Shown: positions 1 through 8,593 of the stretch, in pieces | Numbering within the stretch: the stretch's first letter is position 1 | Layout of the letters: each line of letters opens with the position of its first letter | Assembly: GCF_001758465.1 (NCBI RefSeq) | Contig: NZ_MJIC01000009.1 | Coordinates: 310,001-374,000, forward strand | Direction of reading: 5' to 3' | DNA from: Marisediminitalea lipolytica | GTDB taxonomy: Bacteria; Pseudomonadota; Gammaproteobacteria; Enterobacterales; Alteromonadaceae | DNA: 64,000 bases | Notes under the pieces: generated by a model | Database searches by the model: none | Told to the model about the DNA's origin: nothing | Seen by the model: only the letters and a program-made list of their open reading frames with translations | Made by a program: the position numbers and the translations under genes

Positions 1-188
1 ACGTGGCTGCGCCAGCCTGTATGATCGGCACCTCGAACTTCTTTGAGCTGGCGGTTGCCGTGGCAATCTCCTTGTTTGGCCTGCATTCAGGGGCGGCATT
101 GGCTACCGTAGTGGGCGTGCTGGTGGAAGTACCGGTGATGCTTTCGCTGGTGTGGTTTGCTAATCGTACCCGGCACTGGTTTGATTAA
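1..188 (+). CDS. ACR3-type arsenite efflux permease, C-terminal end (partial)
   Basis: Only the last 61 or so residues are in the window; the start lies to the left. They hold the last hydrophobic helices and the stretch [18 protein letters not shown], followed by a conserved-looking tail ending NRTRHWFD, which I recognise from bacterial Acr3 arsenite/H+ antiporters in the inner membrane. The protein would export arsenite, usually beside arsR and arsC, which must lie outside the window if present. It is followed by a hairpin and a converging MFS gene, so it ends a transcription unit. The family call rests on a short stretch. Confidence 0.72.
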   Translation, partial: VAAPACMIGTSNFFELAVAVAISLFGLHSGAALATVVGVLVEVPVMLSLVWFANRTRHWFD

Positions 189-257
189 CCGGTTTAAAGA
201 GTCTATCAGGCAGGCGGGTGTGTTTTAAAATAACGATGTGTCGCCGCAAAAGACAAA

Positions 258-278
258 TTGCCACCCATAGGGTGGCAA
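258..278 (+). terminator. Hairpin after the Acr3 gene
   Basis: A perfect 9-bp stem (TTGCCACCC / GGGTGGCAA) with a 3-nt loop sits 70 bases after the stop of the arsenite permease. It is followed only by a weak CTTTAATT stretch, so termination is plausible but not certain. It also separates the two converging genes. Confidence 0.5.
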
Positions 279-371
279 CTTTAATTCGCTGAATTAGCCT
301 TTTCACTTATTTACCAATCACACAACACGAAACACACTTTCATTGTGAAAAAAGCTAATCAGCAAAAACTC

Positions 372-1793
372 TTATGCTTTGATGGCCGGTTTAGCAGGCT
401 TGATGAAATACTTCACACCAATGGTCCAGGCACACAGTGCCGTTACCAGTAACGGCAGACTGAATAGCACGAACATCCAGGCCACGCTCATGCCACTGGT
501 AAGTGCCAGACCGCCAGCGGCAGGCCCAAGCACAGCGCCAAGGCGACCCATGCCAATTGCCCAGCCAATACCGGTGGTACGAATGTTAGTCGGATAAATC
601 TGCGCCACGGTGGCATACAGTGCGCCATTACCGCTTTGCTGGAAGAAACCGATGCCAAATAACAGGGTGTAGTACATGATGACCGGGGTGTTCCACTCGG
701 CGAACATCACCATCATGATGGTAGCAATACCGTACAGACAGGCGATAACCTTACCCAGGTTCCAGCGGGCAGTAAGCCAGCCCACAATAAATAAGCCAAT
801 CACCGCACCACCATTAAACAGTGCACTGCCTTTAATACCTACCTCTAACGGATAGCCGGTCATGCTGGCGATACGCGGGATCCAGCTTAGCAGGAAATAA
901 ACCGTAAAAAATGCGCCCATAAAGCTGACCCACGACAACAATGTTGTGGTACGAACTTCTTTTTTCAGCAGGTGCATAAACGGCACCGCAGGCGTTTTGG
1001 CAAAGACTTCTTCACGCTCAGGGTAGTCGTCGTGTTCTTTTAAACCCTGAGCTCTGAGTAACTTGTTAGCGCGCTCTAAATCGCCTTCTTTGCGACGTTC
1101 CAGTAAAAAGTGCACCGACTCAGGAGCCAGAAAATACATTATCGGAAACAGTGCCAGCGATAATAAACCAGCCACAATGAACAACGATTCCCAGCCGTAA
1201 TTCACCAGCAGATCATTGGCGACAACGCCAGCCAGCATGGCACCGGCAGGATAACCAGACATCACGGTCATTACGCCGGCGGCAACATATTTTTTAGGTG
1301 AAAACTCTGAACCCATGGAGGTTGCTGTGGCCAGTACACAACCGATACCGACACCGGTTAGCAGGCGCAGAATTATCAGTTGGGTCAGATTCTGCGACAA
1401 CGTTGCCGCCAGCATGGTAATCGCAATCACCATAGTTGCGGCCATTAAAATGGGTTTACGACCTATACGGTCGGCAAACGGGGCCAAAAACATCGAGCCA
1501 ATGGTCATGCCGGCCAGGCCCGCACTGAACACCATGCCAAATGCGGCATCGGTCACATTCCACTGTTCAATTAATAGCGGTGCTGCAAAAGACACTACCA
1601 GTACATCGATACCATCCAACGCCATCAGGATAAAACACAAAAATATGGTGAACGCCTGCATTCTGGTCCACTTATTGTTTGCTTCTTCTTCGGTGATGAT
1701 TCGAGGTTTATCCACGGCGTTTACTCCATTTGTGACACGCTGCTTCCCGCCAGGGCGGTTAATCGATGATGAGTTGGTAGCTGTGTTGATCAT
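372..1793 (-). CDS. MFS transporter, aromatic acid:H+ symporter (AAHS) type
   Basis: A 473-residue inner-membrane protein with about twelve hydrophobic segments. The first helix carries FILMALDGIDVLVVSFAAP, with the acidic residue typical of AAHS carriers (PcaK, BenK, MhpT relatives), and the loop after helix 2 has the MFS motif DRIGRKP. The family imports aromatic or hydroaromatic carboxylates with protons. The gene diverges from the small CMD-family gene and has a sigma-54 promoter about 90 bases upstream, so it is probably the uptake step of the island. The ribosome-binding site before the chosen ATG is weak, but a later start would remove the usual N-terminal tail. The substrate is not readable from sequence. 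Confidence 0.85.
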   Translation of the reverse strand: MINTATNSSSINRPGGKQRVTNGVNAVDKPRIITEEEANNKWTRMQAFTIFLCFILMALDGIDVLVVSFAAPLLIEQWNVTDAAFGMVFSAGLAGMTIGSMFLAPFADRIGRKPILMAATMVIAITMLAATLSQNLTQLIILRLLTGVGIGCVLATATSMGSEFSPKKYVAAGVMTVMSGYPAGAMLAGVVANDLLVNYGWESLFIVAGLLSLALFPIMYFLAPESVHFLLERRKEGDLERANKLLRAQGLKEHDDYPEREEVFAKTPAVPFMHLLKKEVRTTTLLSWVSFMGAFFTVYFLLSWIPRIASMTGYPLEVGIKGSALFNGGAVIGLFIVGWLTARWNLGKVIACLYGIATIMMVMFAEWNTPVIMYYTLLFGIGFFQQSGNGALYATVAQIYPTNIRTTGIGWAIGMGRLGAVLGPAAGGLALTSGMSVAWMFVLFSLPLLVTALCAWTIGVKYFIKPAKPAIKA

Positions 1794-1881
1794 AAGAGAT
1801 AATTAATTTCTAATAGTGAGATAAATAAAAGCAGAAAGAATTATCTGACTGCACCCAACCAAGATTGCGTTTTGAAGCTAG

Positions 1882-1897
1882 TGCAAAAAGAACGCCA
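1882..1897 (-). promoter_or_regulatory. Sigma-54 promoter for the AAHS transporter
   Basis: On the minus strand: TGGCGT-TCTTT-TTGCA. The GG and GC pairs are 12 bases apart as in the -24/-12 consensus (TGGCAC-N5-TTGCW). It lies 84 bases before the transporter ATG. Three TTGTAA words follow upstream at 1911, 1931 and 1955, spaced 20 and 24 bases, and could be activator sites. Confidence 0.65.
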
Positions 1898-2019
1898 TAT
1901 TTTTAATAATTTGTAAAAATATGAGTTAACTTGTAAATAGTATTTTTTTGATTATTGTAAAAATTTGGTGAATTTGCCAGTGCATACTGCATTCTGATTT
2001 TTGATACAGGAGAATTTAA

Positions 2020-2337
2020 ATGAGTGATAAGCCTAGCGGAGCCCAGTTGTTATATGGCGATATTGCGCCAAGACTAGCGGGTTTCAGTGATAACGTTTTA
2101 TATAAAGAAGTGTGGGGTAACGATACCCTGTCACCACGCGATCGGAGTTTAATCACTTGCGCCGCATTAGTTGTTCTTGGCCGCACAGAGCAGATGCCTG
2201 TTCACTTTCCTAAGGCTATGGAGAACGGCGTGAGTCAGGAGGAAATGGCCGAAATGATCACTCACCTGGCGTTCTATGCCGGCTGGCCAACGTCGGTGTC
2301 GGCTATTCAGCGTCTTAAGGAAGTGGTGCAGGAATAG
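2020..2337 (+). CDS. Carboxymuconolactone decarboxylase-family protein (small)
   Basis: A 105-residue protein of the CMD/AhpD-like all-alpha fold. It has the pattern LSPRDRSLITCAALVVLG followed by MPVHFPKAMENGVS and ending with helices around THLAFYAGWPTSVSA, as in short CMD proteins of about 100-130 residues. The CXXC pair of AhpD peroxidases is absent, so a peroxidase role is unlikely. It is preceded by a good AGGAG-type site and is divergent from the AAHS carrier. Relatives occur in many aromatic and alicyclic degradation clusters with no firm biochemical role; true gamma-carboxymuconolactone decarboxylase activity is not implied because no protocatechuate genes are nearby. Confidence 0.8.
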   Translation: MSDKPSGAQLLYGDIAPRLAGFSDNVLYKEVWGNDTLSPRDRSLITCAALVVLGRTEQMPVHFPKAMENGVSQEEMAEMITHLAFYAGWPTSVSAIQRLKEVVQE

Positions 2338-2364
2338 CGGTGAGCTATAAAACATAAGTTAGCG

Positions 2365-2401
2365 TTAACGGCCTTTGCTCAGTGCAGCCACAGGCCGTTA
2401 A
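2365..2401 (+). terminator. Terminator-like hairpin after the CMD gene
   Basis: A 10-bp perfect stem (TTAACGGCCT / AGGCCGTTAA) with a 17-nt loop, followed by TGGTTTCTTTTAG. It would end the single-gene CMD transcript before the next operon. Confidence 0.55.
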
Positions 2402-2673
2402 TGGTTTCTTTTAGTTGTTAACAAAATACTGTCTTTTTGCACTACACAAAAACGTCTTTTCGATGAACACTTCTGTTCTGATAATGCCATTTTAACCCCC
2501 GAATATCCTTATACTGCCTAATTTCTTCGGCAAATTTTCGTGTTTCAGCGAAAAAATTTGGCCTGATTTCAGCATTTTGAGGCCGGAAATACACCATCCG
2601 TCCAATTAATTGTTAAATAAAAACAATATTTTAATAATTATTTCACGTTCCTTTGTTGTATTTGTTTATAAAT
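2402..2673. other. AT-rich intergenic region upstream of the first catabolic operon
   Basis: The gap between the CMD gene and the thiolase-like gene is about 410 bases. I see no gene here. It contains an imperfect GGCC-flanked inverted repeat around 2552-2584 and an ATTGTT-N7-AACAAT repeat near 2609-2630 that might bind the activator or IHF, which sigma-54 promoters often need. Assignment of these sites is a guess. Confidence 0.4.
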
Positions 2674-2686
2674 CTCATAATATGAG
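2674..2686. promoter_or_regulatory. Perfect palindrome next to the sigma-54 promoter
   Basis: CTCATAATATGAG is a perfect 13-base palindrome ending 13 bases before the -24 element. Its position fits an operator or activator site, for instance for the IclR protein encoded at the end of the operon, but nothing in the sequence ties it to a given regulator. Confidence 0.35.
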
Positions 2687-2698
2687 AAACAGTTAAAT

Positions 2699-2714
2699 TG
2701 GTGTGATCGTTGCT
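2699..2714 (+). promoter_or_regulatory. Sigma-54 promoter of the first catabolic operon
   Basis: TGGTGT-GATCG-TTGCT, with correct 12-base spacing between GG and GC. It ends 33 bases before the ATG at 2748. Its position inside the longer reading frame starting at 2703 argues that the true start of the thiolase-like gene is 2748. Confidence 0.6.
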
Positions 2715-2747
2715 AGATCCAGCCAAAGAAAACAACGAGGTTATTCA

Positions 2748-3917
2748 ATGAAGACAAGTATTGTTGGGATAGGGCAAACCGAGTTCTCAACCAATTCCGG
2801 ACGTAGCGAGTTAAAGCTCGCCCTCGAAGCCATTTTAAGTGCGCTGGACGATGCCGGACTGGAAGTAAACGATATAGACGGTTTAGTTCGCTACACCTGG
2901 GACAACACCTCAGAAGCAGCCATTGTTAATGCACTGGGCTTGCCTTCATTGAAATACTACGGTGAAACCGAATTTGGTGGCGTTAACTGCTGTGGTGCCA
3001 TCGCTCAGGCGTCGGCGGCCATTCAGGCTGGCCTGGCTTCCTGTGTGGTGTTTTACCGCGCACTGAATGCACGGTCGGGTGTTCGCTTTGGCCGCGGTGA
3101 GCGCGTACTGAGCGAAGACGGCGACGCGCTGATTAGTCACCAGCCGGAACCACCGGGAGATATTTACTCGGCGCCCTTTGGTTTGTTAGTGCCCGGTCAG
3201 CACCACGCGCTGTATGCACAAAGTTATAAAGGTCATTATGGCCTGAGCGACGAGCGCTTTACCGAAATGCTTGGCTCTGTTGCTGTGACCCAGCGTAGAT
3301 ATGCCAACAACAATCCTCGTGCCTTAATGAAAGACCGCTCGCTGACCATGGACGATTACAAAAACGCCCGGGTGATCAGTGAGCCGTTGCGTATTTTTGA
3401 TTACTGCCTGGAAACCGATGGCGCTATGGCTATCGTGCTGGTGTCGCAGGAGCGTGCACGCAGCATGAGCGCGAAAGCCGTGGATGTGCTCTCTGCCAGC
3501 CAGTATATCTTCCCGGGTTCAGTGCCCATGTATCTTTATGCCAAAGACACTTACAGCCTGGCTCCGCCAGAAGCAGGAGAGGTGCTGTTTGGTCGCGCCG
3601 GGCTAAAACCGTCAGATATCGATGTGGCTATGGTATATGACGCCACCTCCATGATGGTGCCGCTGGCACTGGAAGACTTTGGTTTTATCGGCCGTGGTGA
3701 AGCTGCTGATTTCCTTATCAGTGGTCAGAATGGTCCGAACGGTTCATTGCCGGTTAATACCCACGGCGGCCTCTTATCTGAAGGCTACTTCCATGGCCTT
3801 AACTCAATCGCCGAGGGCGTACGACAGTTACGCGGTGAATCGTCGAATCAAATGAAAGCCGACACCGTATTTATGACCCTGCGAGGGGCGAGTTCAATGA
3901 TTATGGGGCGTGCATAA
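2748..3917 (+). CDS. Thiolase-like lipid-transfer protein (SCPx/Ltp family)
   Basis: A 389-residue member of the non-canonical thiolase family that pairs with DUF35 proteins. It starts MKTSIVGIGQTEF and has the C-terminal pattern VNTHGGLLSEGYFHGLNSI and QLRGE typical of Ltp/SCP-x enzymes. Two cysteines (about residues 81-82, GGVNCCGA) lie where the thiolase nucleophile is expected, so a thiolytic role is possible; relatives with DUF35 partners (Ltp2, DitF type) act as retro-aldolases on side chains. I chose ATG 2748 because it has the site ACGAGG, and a sigma-54 promoter covers the alternative start at 2703. The gene opens the operon and overlaps the DUF35 gene by one base, which supports a complex. 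Confidence 0.82.
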   Translation: MKTSIVGIGQTEFSTNSGRSELKLALEAILSALDDAGLEVNDIDGLVRYTWDNTSEAAIVNALGLPSLKYYGETEFGGVNCCGAIAQASAAIQAGLASCVVFYRALNARSGVRFGRGERVLSEDGDALISHQPEPPGDIYSAPFGLLVPGQHHALYAQSYKGHYGLSDERFTEMLGSVAVTQRRYANNNPRALMKDRSLTMDDYKNARVISEPLRIFDYCLETDGAMAIVLVSQERARSMSAKAVDVLSASQYIFPGSVPMYLYAKDTYSLAPPEAGEVLFGRAGLKPSDIDVAMVYDATSMMVPLALEDFGFIGRGEAADFLISGQNGPNGSLPVNTHGGLLSEGYFHGLNSIAEGVRQLRGESSNQMKADTVFMTLRGASSMIMGRA

Positions 3918-4327
3918 TGAATATCAAACCCGCTAAGCAATTTCTCGAACAGCCTTACTGGCAACATCTGGCCAAGGGCAAACTGTTTTTAAACAGCTGT
4001 AACGACTGCGGTTCGTCCCACCATCCGCCGTCGCCGATTTGCCCGAAATGTCGCTCATTTAACACCGGTTGGAAAGAAGCTTCCGGTAAGGCAACCCTTA
4101 ATTCCTTTACCGTGGTACGCCATGCAGTACATCCCCACTTAGAGCAGGATGTACCCTACATCGTTACGCTGGTGGATTTAGAAGAAGGCGTGCGTCTGGT
4201 CAGCGGGATCCCTGCTGGTATGGAGGTTGACCTTAAAGTCGGTATGGCCCTTGAGTGTAAAGTGATTCAGAAAGATGAAGACTTTGCTTTGCCATACTTT
4301 GTACCTGTCGACGCAGATAAAGCGTAA
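3917..4327 (+). CDS. DUF35 Zn-ribbon/OB-fold partner of the thiolase-like protein
   Basis: A 136-residue protein with an N-terminal zinc ribbon (CNDC at about 28-31 and CPKC at about 42-45) followed by an OB-fold with the usual PYIVTLVDLEEGVRLVSGI strand pattern. DUF35 proteins bind CoA thioesters and activate thiolase-like Ltp enzymes by forming a heteromer; in steroid side-chain degradation this complex cleaves a tertiary-alcohol acyl-CoA by retro-aldol reaction. Its start overlaps the stop of the thiolase-like gene (TAATG), a sign of translational coupling. Confidence 0.85.
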   Translation: MNIKPAKQFLEQPYWQHLAKGKLFLNSCNDCGSSHHPPSPICPKCRSFNTGWKEASGKATLNSFTVVRHAVHPHLEQDVPYIVTLVDLEEGVRLVSGIPAGMEVDLKVGMALECKVIQKDEDFALPYFVPVDADKA

Positions 4328-4338
4328 GGGGTGGCGCA

Positions 4339-5559
4339 ATGACAACGAATTCGCAATCCCAACCAAAACCACTAAGCGGTATCCGCGTGCTGGATTTTGG
4401 TAACTATGTGGCCGGCCCATACGCGGGGTCTATGCTCGCCGCTCTTGGTGCCGATGTGGTTAAAGTAGAGTTTGCCCGTGGTGGCGACCCTTTCCGTCGC
4501 GGTCAGGGCACCCAGGACCCGTACTTTATTCAGATGAACGCCGGTAAGCGTAGCTTAGCGGTGGATCTCAAGTCTCAGGAAGGGCTGGATTTAATTAAAT
4601 CCTTAATCCCTAAATTTGACGTGCTGGTGGAGAACACCCGTCCGGGCAAAATGGAAGCGCTGGGTCTTGGCCCAAAAGCCGTTGAAGCCTTAAACCCGAA
4701 GATGGTTTATGCCTCGGTATCGGGGTTTGGTGAAGGCGGCCCCTGGCAGGACCGCGCGGCTTACGACACCATTGGCCTGAGTATGAGCGGTTTCCTGTCC
4801 ATCATGAGTGATGCGGATAAACCCCAGCTTGCCGGCACCTGTGTAGGCGACCTCACCGGCGGGTTAGTACTGGTTATCGGTATTTTATCGGCTTTGGTGG
4901 GCCGTGAACTACACCCGGAAAATAAAGGTACCGTGGTACAAACCTCACTGCTGGAAGCCATGTCTACCATCACTATCGATGCCATGACGCAGATGTTTGA
5001 AACCGGCAATGTACCCAGCCGCGAAACCCGTCATCCGGTAGCGCAGAGCTTTAGCTTAAAAACCGCCGATGGCGGCGCTTTTGCCATTCATTTATCCGGC
5101 TCTGAAAAATTCTGGCAGAACTTTGCCAAAGCCTTAAACCGCGAAGACTTACTCGACGATCCGCGTTTTGCCACCTATGTGCAGCGCAAAGAACACTATT
5201 TTGCACTGCGCCCCATCGTAGAAGAAGCGTTTGCAAAAGGGACCAAAGAATACTGGGATGCCCGTCTGGTGGAAATGGACGTGCCCCACGCCCCCCTGTT
5301 ATCCGCCAAAGAGTTACCCGAGCATCCGCAAATGAAACACCTGGATATGTACGAACCTGAGCGTGATGGTTTACGTCTGGTGCGCCCACCATGGCGGTTT
5401 GAGGGCGAGCGCCCGCACCGCAATTTTTCAGCGCCTTGTATCGGGCAGCATTCCCGGGCGGTGGCCAGCGAAGTGTTATCCGACAGTGATATTGAGCGTT
5501 TAATTGCCGAAGGCGTACTGGCCGAACCGGCAGCCGCGCAAAAACCGGCTGCGGTTTAA
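4339..5559 (+). CDS. Family III CoA-transferase (CaiB/Frc/BaiF)
   Basis: A 406-residue cytosolic enzyme that moves CoA between carboxylic acids through an aspartyl-CoA anhydride. It opens with LSGIRVLDFGNYVAGPYAG and GADVVKVE, the standard N-terminal signature, and has the catalytic Asp in the segment CVGDLTGG (Asp171), equivalent to Asp169 of formyl-CoA transferase. The length is normal. Within the operon it would load the substrate acid with CoA taken from a product thioester, so that uptake and activation cost no ATP. The substrate cannot be named; a second member of the family heads the middle operon. Confidence 0.85.
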   Translation: MTTNSQSQPKPLSGIRVLDFGNYVAGPYAGSMLAALGADVVKVEFARGGDPFRRGQGTQDPYFIQMNAGKRSLAVDLKSQEGLDLIKSLIPKFDVLVENTRPGKMEALGLGPKAVEALNPKMVYASVSGFGEGGPWQDRAAYDTIGLSMSGFLSIMSDADKPQLAGTCVGDLTGGLVLVIGILSALVGRELHPENKGTVVQTSLLEAMSTITIDAMTQMFETGNVPSRETRHPVAQSFSLKTADGGAFAIHLSGSEKFWQNFAKALNREDLLDDPRFATYVQRKEHYFALRPIVEEAFAKGTKEYWDARLVEMDVPHAPLLSAKELPEHPQMKHLDMYEPERDGLRLVRPPWRFEGERPHRNFSAPCIGQHSRAVASEVLSDSDIERLIAEGVLAEPAAAQKPAAV

Positions 5560-5571
5560 GGAGTCAGAAAA

Positions 5572-6834
5572 ATGAATAAACCCGCTAAATCGCCAAAGTG
5601 GATGACCGCCGAAGAGGCTGTTGCTGCCATTGATGACGGTATGCAAATAGGCTTTCCGCACTTAAGTGCCGAGCCGCGAGCGTTAACCAGTGCCCTGTGG
5701 CAGCGCGCCGAAGCGCTTAATGAGATCACCGTGGTCAGCGGCATGCTGCTGTCCGGATACAAGTTTTTAATGGGGCCGGTGGCCTCAAAAATCCGCTTTA
5801 AAACCTGGTTTATGCCCGGCACCTTGCTGCGTAAAACCACGGGGGATGTAAAAGCCGAATATCTGCCGCTCACCTACGCGCAGATTGCCCGTTACTTAAA
5901 TGAAGTGCCAATGGATGTTGCGCTGGTGCAGGTATCACCGGCGGACGAAAACGGCTATCACAGCCTGGGTTTAACCTGCACTACCAGTAAGCCCATGATT
6001 GAACGGGCCAAACTGGTTATTGCGCAGGTTAATCCTAACGTACCGCGTACCCTGGGAGACTCGCTGGTGCATTCCTCGCAGTTCGATATTTTAGTGGATG
6101 CGCCGGAAGAACTGTTGGAATACCCGTCCCGTGACATCGAAGAAATCGACGATGTGATTGGTTGTCAGGTAGCCGAGCTCATTCCTGATGGCGCGACCTT
6201 AAGCTTTGGTGTGGGCGGTATTCCGGCCTCGGCGGCACGGGCGTTGATTAAAGCTGGTCGTAAGGATCTGCATTTTATTAATACCTTCACCGATCCGGTC
6301 ATGGAATTAATTGAAGCCGGTTGTGCCTGTGAAGAAAACCCCAAAGGTCATATCGGCGACATTTTTGGTACCAAGGCGCTGTATGAGTGGGTCGCTGATA
6401 ATCCGGCCATCGAACTGGCTGATGCGCTGACCACCCACACCCCGGAAGCCTTTGTAAAACGGAAAACCGTGTACTCGGTGAACTCCGCACTGGAAGTGGA
6501 TCTGCTGGGGCAGGTGAATGCTGAAACCATCGGCAATAAGCAGTCGGGCGCTATGGGCGGTCTGGTGGACTTTGCGGTGGGCGGCCAGGTGGAAGGCGGC
6601 CAGTTTATCCTGGGGCTGCGTTCACAAACTAATAGCGGTAAGCCACGCATTGTCGCCAAACTCGACGGTGACATTGTGTCGCTCTCGCGCACCTTTGTGG
6701 AAACCGTGGTTACCGAATACGGCATTGCCCACTTACGCAATAAATCTGTTTACGAGCGCGCCATTGCGCTGGCAGCCATTGCCCATCCTGATGATCGGGC
6801 TGCGTTGCTTGAAGTGGCGGAGTCTCTGCGCTAG
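5572..6834 (+). CDS. Acetyl-CoA hydrolase/4-hydroxybutyrate CoA-transferase family (family I)
   Basis: A 420-residue protein with both halves of the acetyl-CoA hydrolase/transferase fold. Visible landmarks are LSFGVGGIPASAARAL in the middle, VNSALEVDLLGQVNAE, where family members carry the catalytic Glu, and the C-terminal VVTEYGIAHLRNKSVYERA. It probably transfers CoA between acetyl-CoA and a short or medium acid. Standing beside a family III CoA-transferase, it gives the operon two unrelated ways of CoA exchange. Hydrolase activity is an alternative. Confidence 0.8.
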   Translation: MNKPAKSPKWMTAEEAVAAIDDGMQIGFPHLSAEPRALTSALWQRAEALNEITVVSGMLLSGYKFLMGPVASKIRFKTWFMPGTLLRKTTGDVKAEYLPLTYAQIARYLNEVPMDVALVQVSPADENGYHSLGLTCTTSKPMIERAKLVIAQVNPNVPRTLGDSLVHSSQFDILVDAPEELLEYPSRDIEEIDDVIGCQVAELIPDGATLSFGVGGIPASAARALIKAGRKDLHFINTFTDPVMELIEAGCACEENPKGHIGDIFGTKALYEWVADNPAIELADALTTHTPEAFVKRKTVYSVNSALEVDLLGQVNAETIGNKQSGAMGGLVDFAVGGQVEGGQFILGLRSQTNSGKPRIVAKLDGDIVSLSRTFVETVVTEYGIAHLRNKSVYERAIALAAIAHPDDRAALLEVAESLR

Positions 6835-6867
6835 TCAGCGCATTGTCTGGAAAAAGAGAGAAACGTT

Positions 6868-7812
6868 ATGAGCGCGAATCCTAAAAAGAACCGTAAAGTC
6901 ATTATTACCTGTGCCATCACCGGGTCGATTCATACCCCGTCGATGTCGCCTTATCTGCCAGTGACGCCGCAAGAAATTGCTGAGTCAGCCATTGAGGCTG
7001 CCGAAGCCGGTGCCGCGATTATTCACCTGCATGCCCGTAATCCTGAAACCGGTTTTCCCGATCAGTCAGTTGAAGCCTACACCGATATTCTGCCGGTGAT
7101 TAAATCCCGTAGTAATGCGGTGCTTAACATTACCACGGGTGGTGCTACCACCATGACTACCGAAGAGCGACTGGCCCCGGCGCTGCACTACAAGCCGGAA
7201 GTGGCATCACTCAACATGGGCTCGATGAACTTTGGTTTGTTTCCTATGCTTAAGCGTTTTAAAGAGTTTAAGCATGACTGGGAAGAAGATTATCTGGAAG
7301 GCTCTAAACATCGCATCTTCAAAAATACCTTTGAAGATATCGAAATGATCCTGACTAAGTGTGCAGATAACAACACCCGTTTTGAAATTGAATGTTACGA
7401 CATTGGCCATTTATACACCTGCGCGCACTTTGTTGAGCGTGGCCTGATTAAAGCGCCGGTGTTAATTCAGAGCGTATTTGGCATTCTGGGCGGTATTGGT
7501 CAGCACCCGGAAGACATTATGCACATGAAACGCACCGCCGATCGCCTGTTTGGTGATAACTACGAGTGGTCCGTACTGGGTGCCGGTCGTCAGCAAATGA
7601 ATATCGCCATGCAGTCTGTGCAGCTGGGCGGTCACTTACGGGTTGGTTTGGAAGACTCCTTGTGGCTGGGTAAAGGCAAGTTAGCTAAGAGCAATGCCGA
7701 CCAGGTCCGTGCTGCCAAAGCCATGGTTGAAAGTATGGGGCTTGAGGTGGCAACACCGGATGAAGCCCGTGAAATTCTGTCATTAAAGGGCGGTAGCAAT
7801 GTCAACTTCTGA
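6868..7812 (+). CDS. Beta-keto acid cleavage enzyme (BKACE, Kce-like)
   Basis: A 314-residue TIM-barrel enzyme of the BKACE family (formerly DUF849), which condenses a beta-keto acid with acetyl-CoA and splits it into acetoacetate and a new acyl-CoA. The N terminus has VIITCAITGSIHTPSMSPYL and PVTPQEIA, and the zinc-binding HLHAR motif is at residues 53-57. FEIECYDIGH and LGAGRQQM match later family blocks. BKACE substrates known so far include 3-keto-5-aminohexanoate and dehydrocarnitine; here the neighbours (SDRs, CoA-transferases, HMG-CoA lyase-like) suggest an unlisted keto acid. It overlaps the next gene by 14 bases. Confidence 0.88.
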   Translation: MSANPKKNRKVIITCAITGSIHTPSMSPYLPVTPQEIAESAIEAAEAGAAIIHLHARNPETGFPDQSVEAYTDILPVIKSRSNAVLNITTGGATTMTTEERLAPALHYKPEVASLNMGSMNFGLFPMLKRFKEFKHDWEEDYLEGSKHRIFKNTFEDIEMILTKCADNNTRFEIECYDIGHLYTCAHFVERGLIKAPVLIQSVFGILGGIGQHPEDIMHMKRTADRLFGDNYEWSVLGAGRQQMNIAMQSVQLGGHLRVGLEDSLWLGKGKLAKSNADQVRAAKAMVESMGLEVATPDEAREILSLKGGSNVNF

Positions 7813-8584
7813 AACCATTCTGTACAGCGAATTAAGCGACAATATCCTGCGCCTGACCATTAATCGGCCGGAGCGTCGCAATTCGCTGAATAACGACCTG
7901 ATTAATGAGCTTAAAGCCGCCTTCAGTGACGCATCTCAGAATCCGGATGTCCGCCTTATTGTGCTCGGCGCTACCGGGGAAAAAGCCTTTTGTGCCGGTG
8001 CCGATTTAAATCCCAATGCCAACACATTTGGGTTTGATTACGCCCAGCCCAATGTGCTCTACGCCGACTTATTGCGCACCGCCAAAACCTGCACGGTGCC
8101 TATCATTGGCCGCATTAATGGTTTTTGCCTGGCAGGCGGTATGGGCTTGCTGGCCATTTGTGATATGGCGGTAGCCGCAACCGAAGCCAAATTTGGTTTG
8201 CCCGAAGTAAAAGTGGGCGTGTTCCCCATGCAGGTAGCAGCGCTCATGCAGTCCATGTTACCACCGCGCAAATTTGCCGAGCTGTGTTTAACCGGCGATA
8301 TGCTTACCGCTGATGAAGCGCTGGCGATTGGCCTGGTTAACTATGTGGTGCCCATGGACGAACTGGACGATAAAGTCGCCTGGCTGGCGGAGCGTGTCGT
8401 GAAGAACTCGCCAACGGCAATCCGCCGCGGTAAATACGCGCTGCATGCCGTGGAAGGCATGACCTTTGAGCAAGCAATTGCCTTTATGGAAGGTCAGGTA
8501 GGCTTAATGCCGCTGACTGAGGATGCCCAGGAAGGCTTAGCAGCATTTGCCGAAAAACGCGCCCCTCAGTGGACAGGAAAATAG
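7799..8584 (+). CDS. Enoyl-CoA hydratase/isomerase family (crotonase)
   Basis: A 261-residue crotonase-fold protein with the oxyanion-hole segments KAFCAGADLN and GFCLAGGMGLLAICD. The first acid (in GLPEVKVG) is present, but the second segment reads FPMQVAALM rather than the GYGGTQ form of classical hydratases, so only one of the usual two glutamates may be placed for water addition. Isomerase, hydrolase or atypical hydratase activity is therefore possible. The start lies inside the end of the BKACE gene, showing tight coupling. Confidence 0.8.
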   Translation: MSTSETILYSELSDNILRLTINRPERRNSLNNDLINELKAAFSDASQNPDVRLIVLGATGEKAFCAGADLNPNANTFGFDYAQPNVLYADLLRTAKTCTVPIIGRINGFCLAGGMGLLAICDMAVAATEAKFGLPEVKVGVFPMQVAALMQSMLPPRKFAELCLTGDMLTADEALAIGLVNYVVPMDELDDKVAWLAERVVKNSPTAIRRGKYALHAVEGMTFEQAIAFMEGQVGLMPLTEDAQEGLAAFAEKRAPQWTGK

Positions 8585-8593
8585 GAGCATTTT

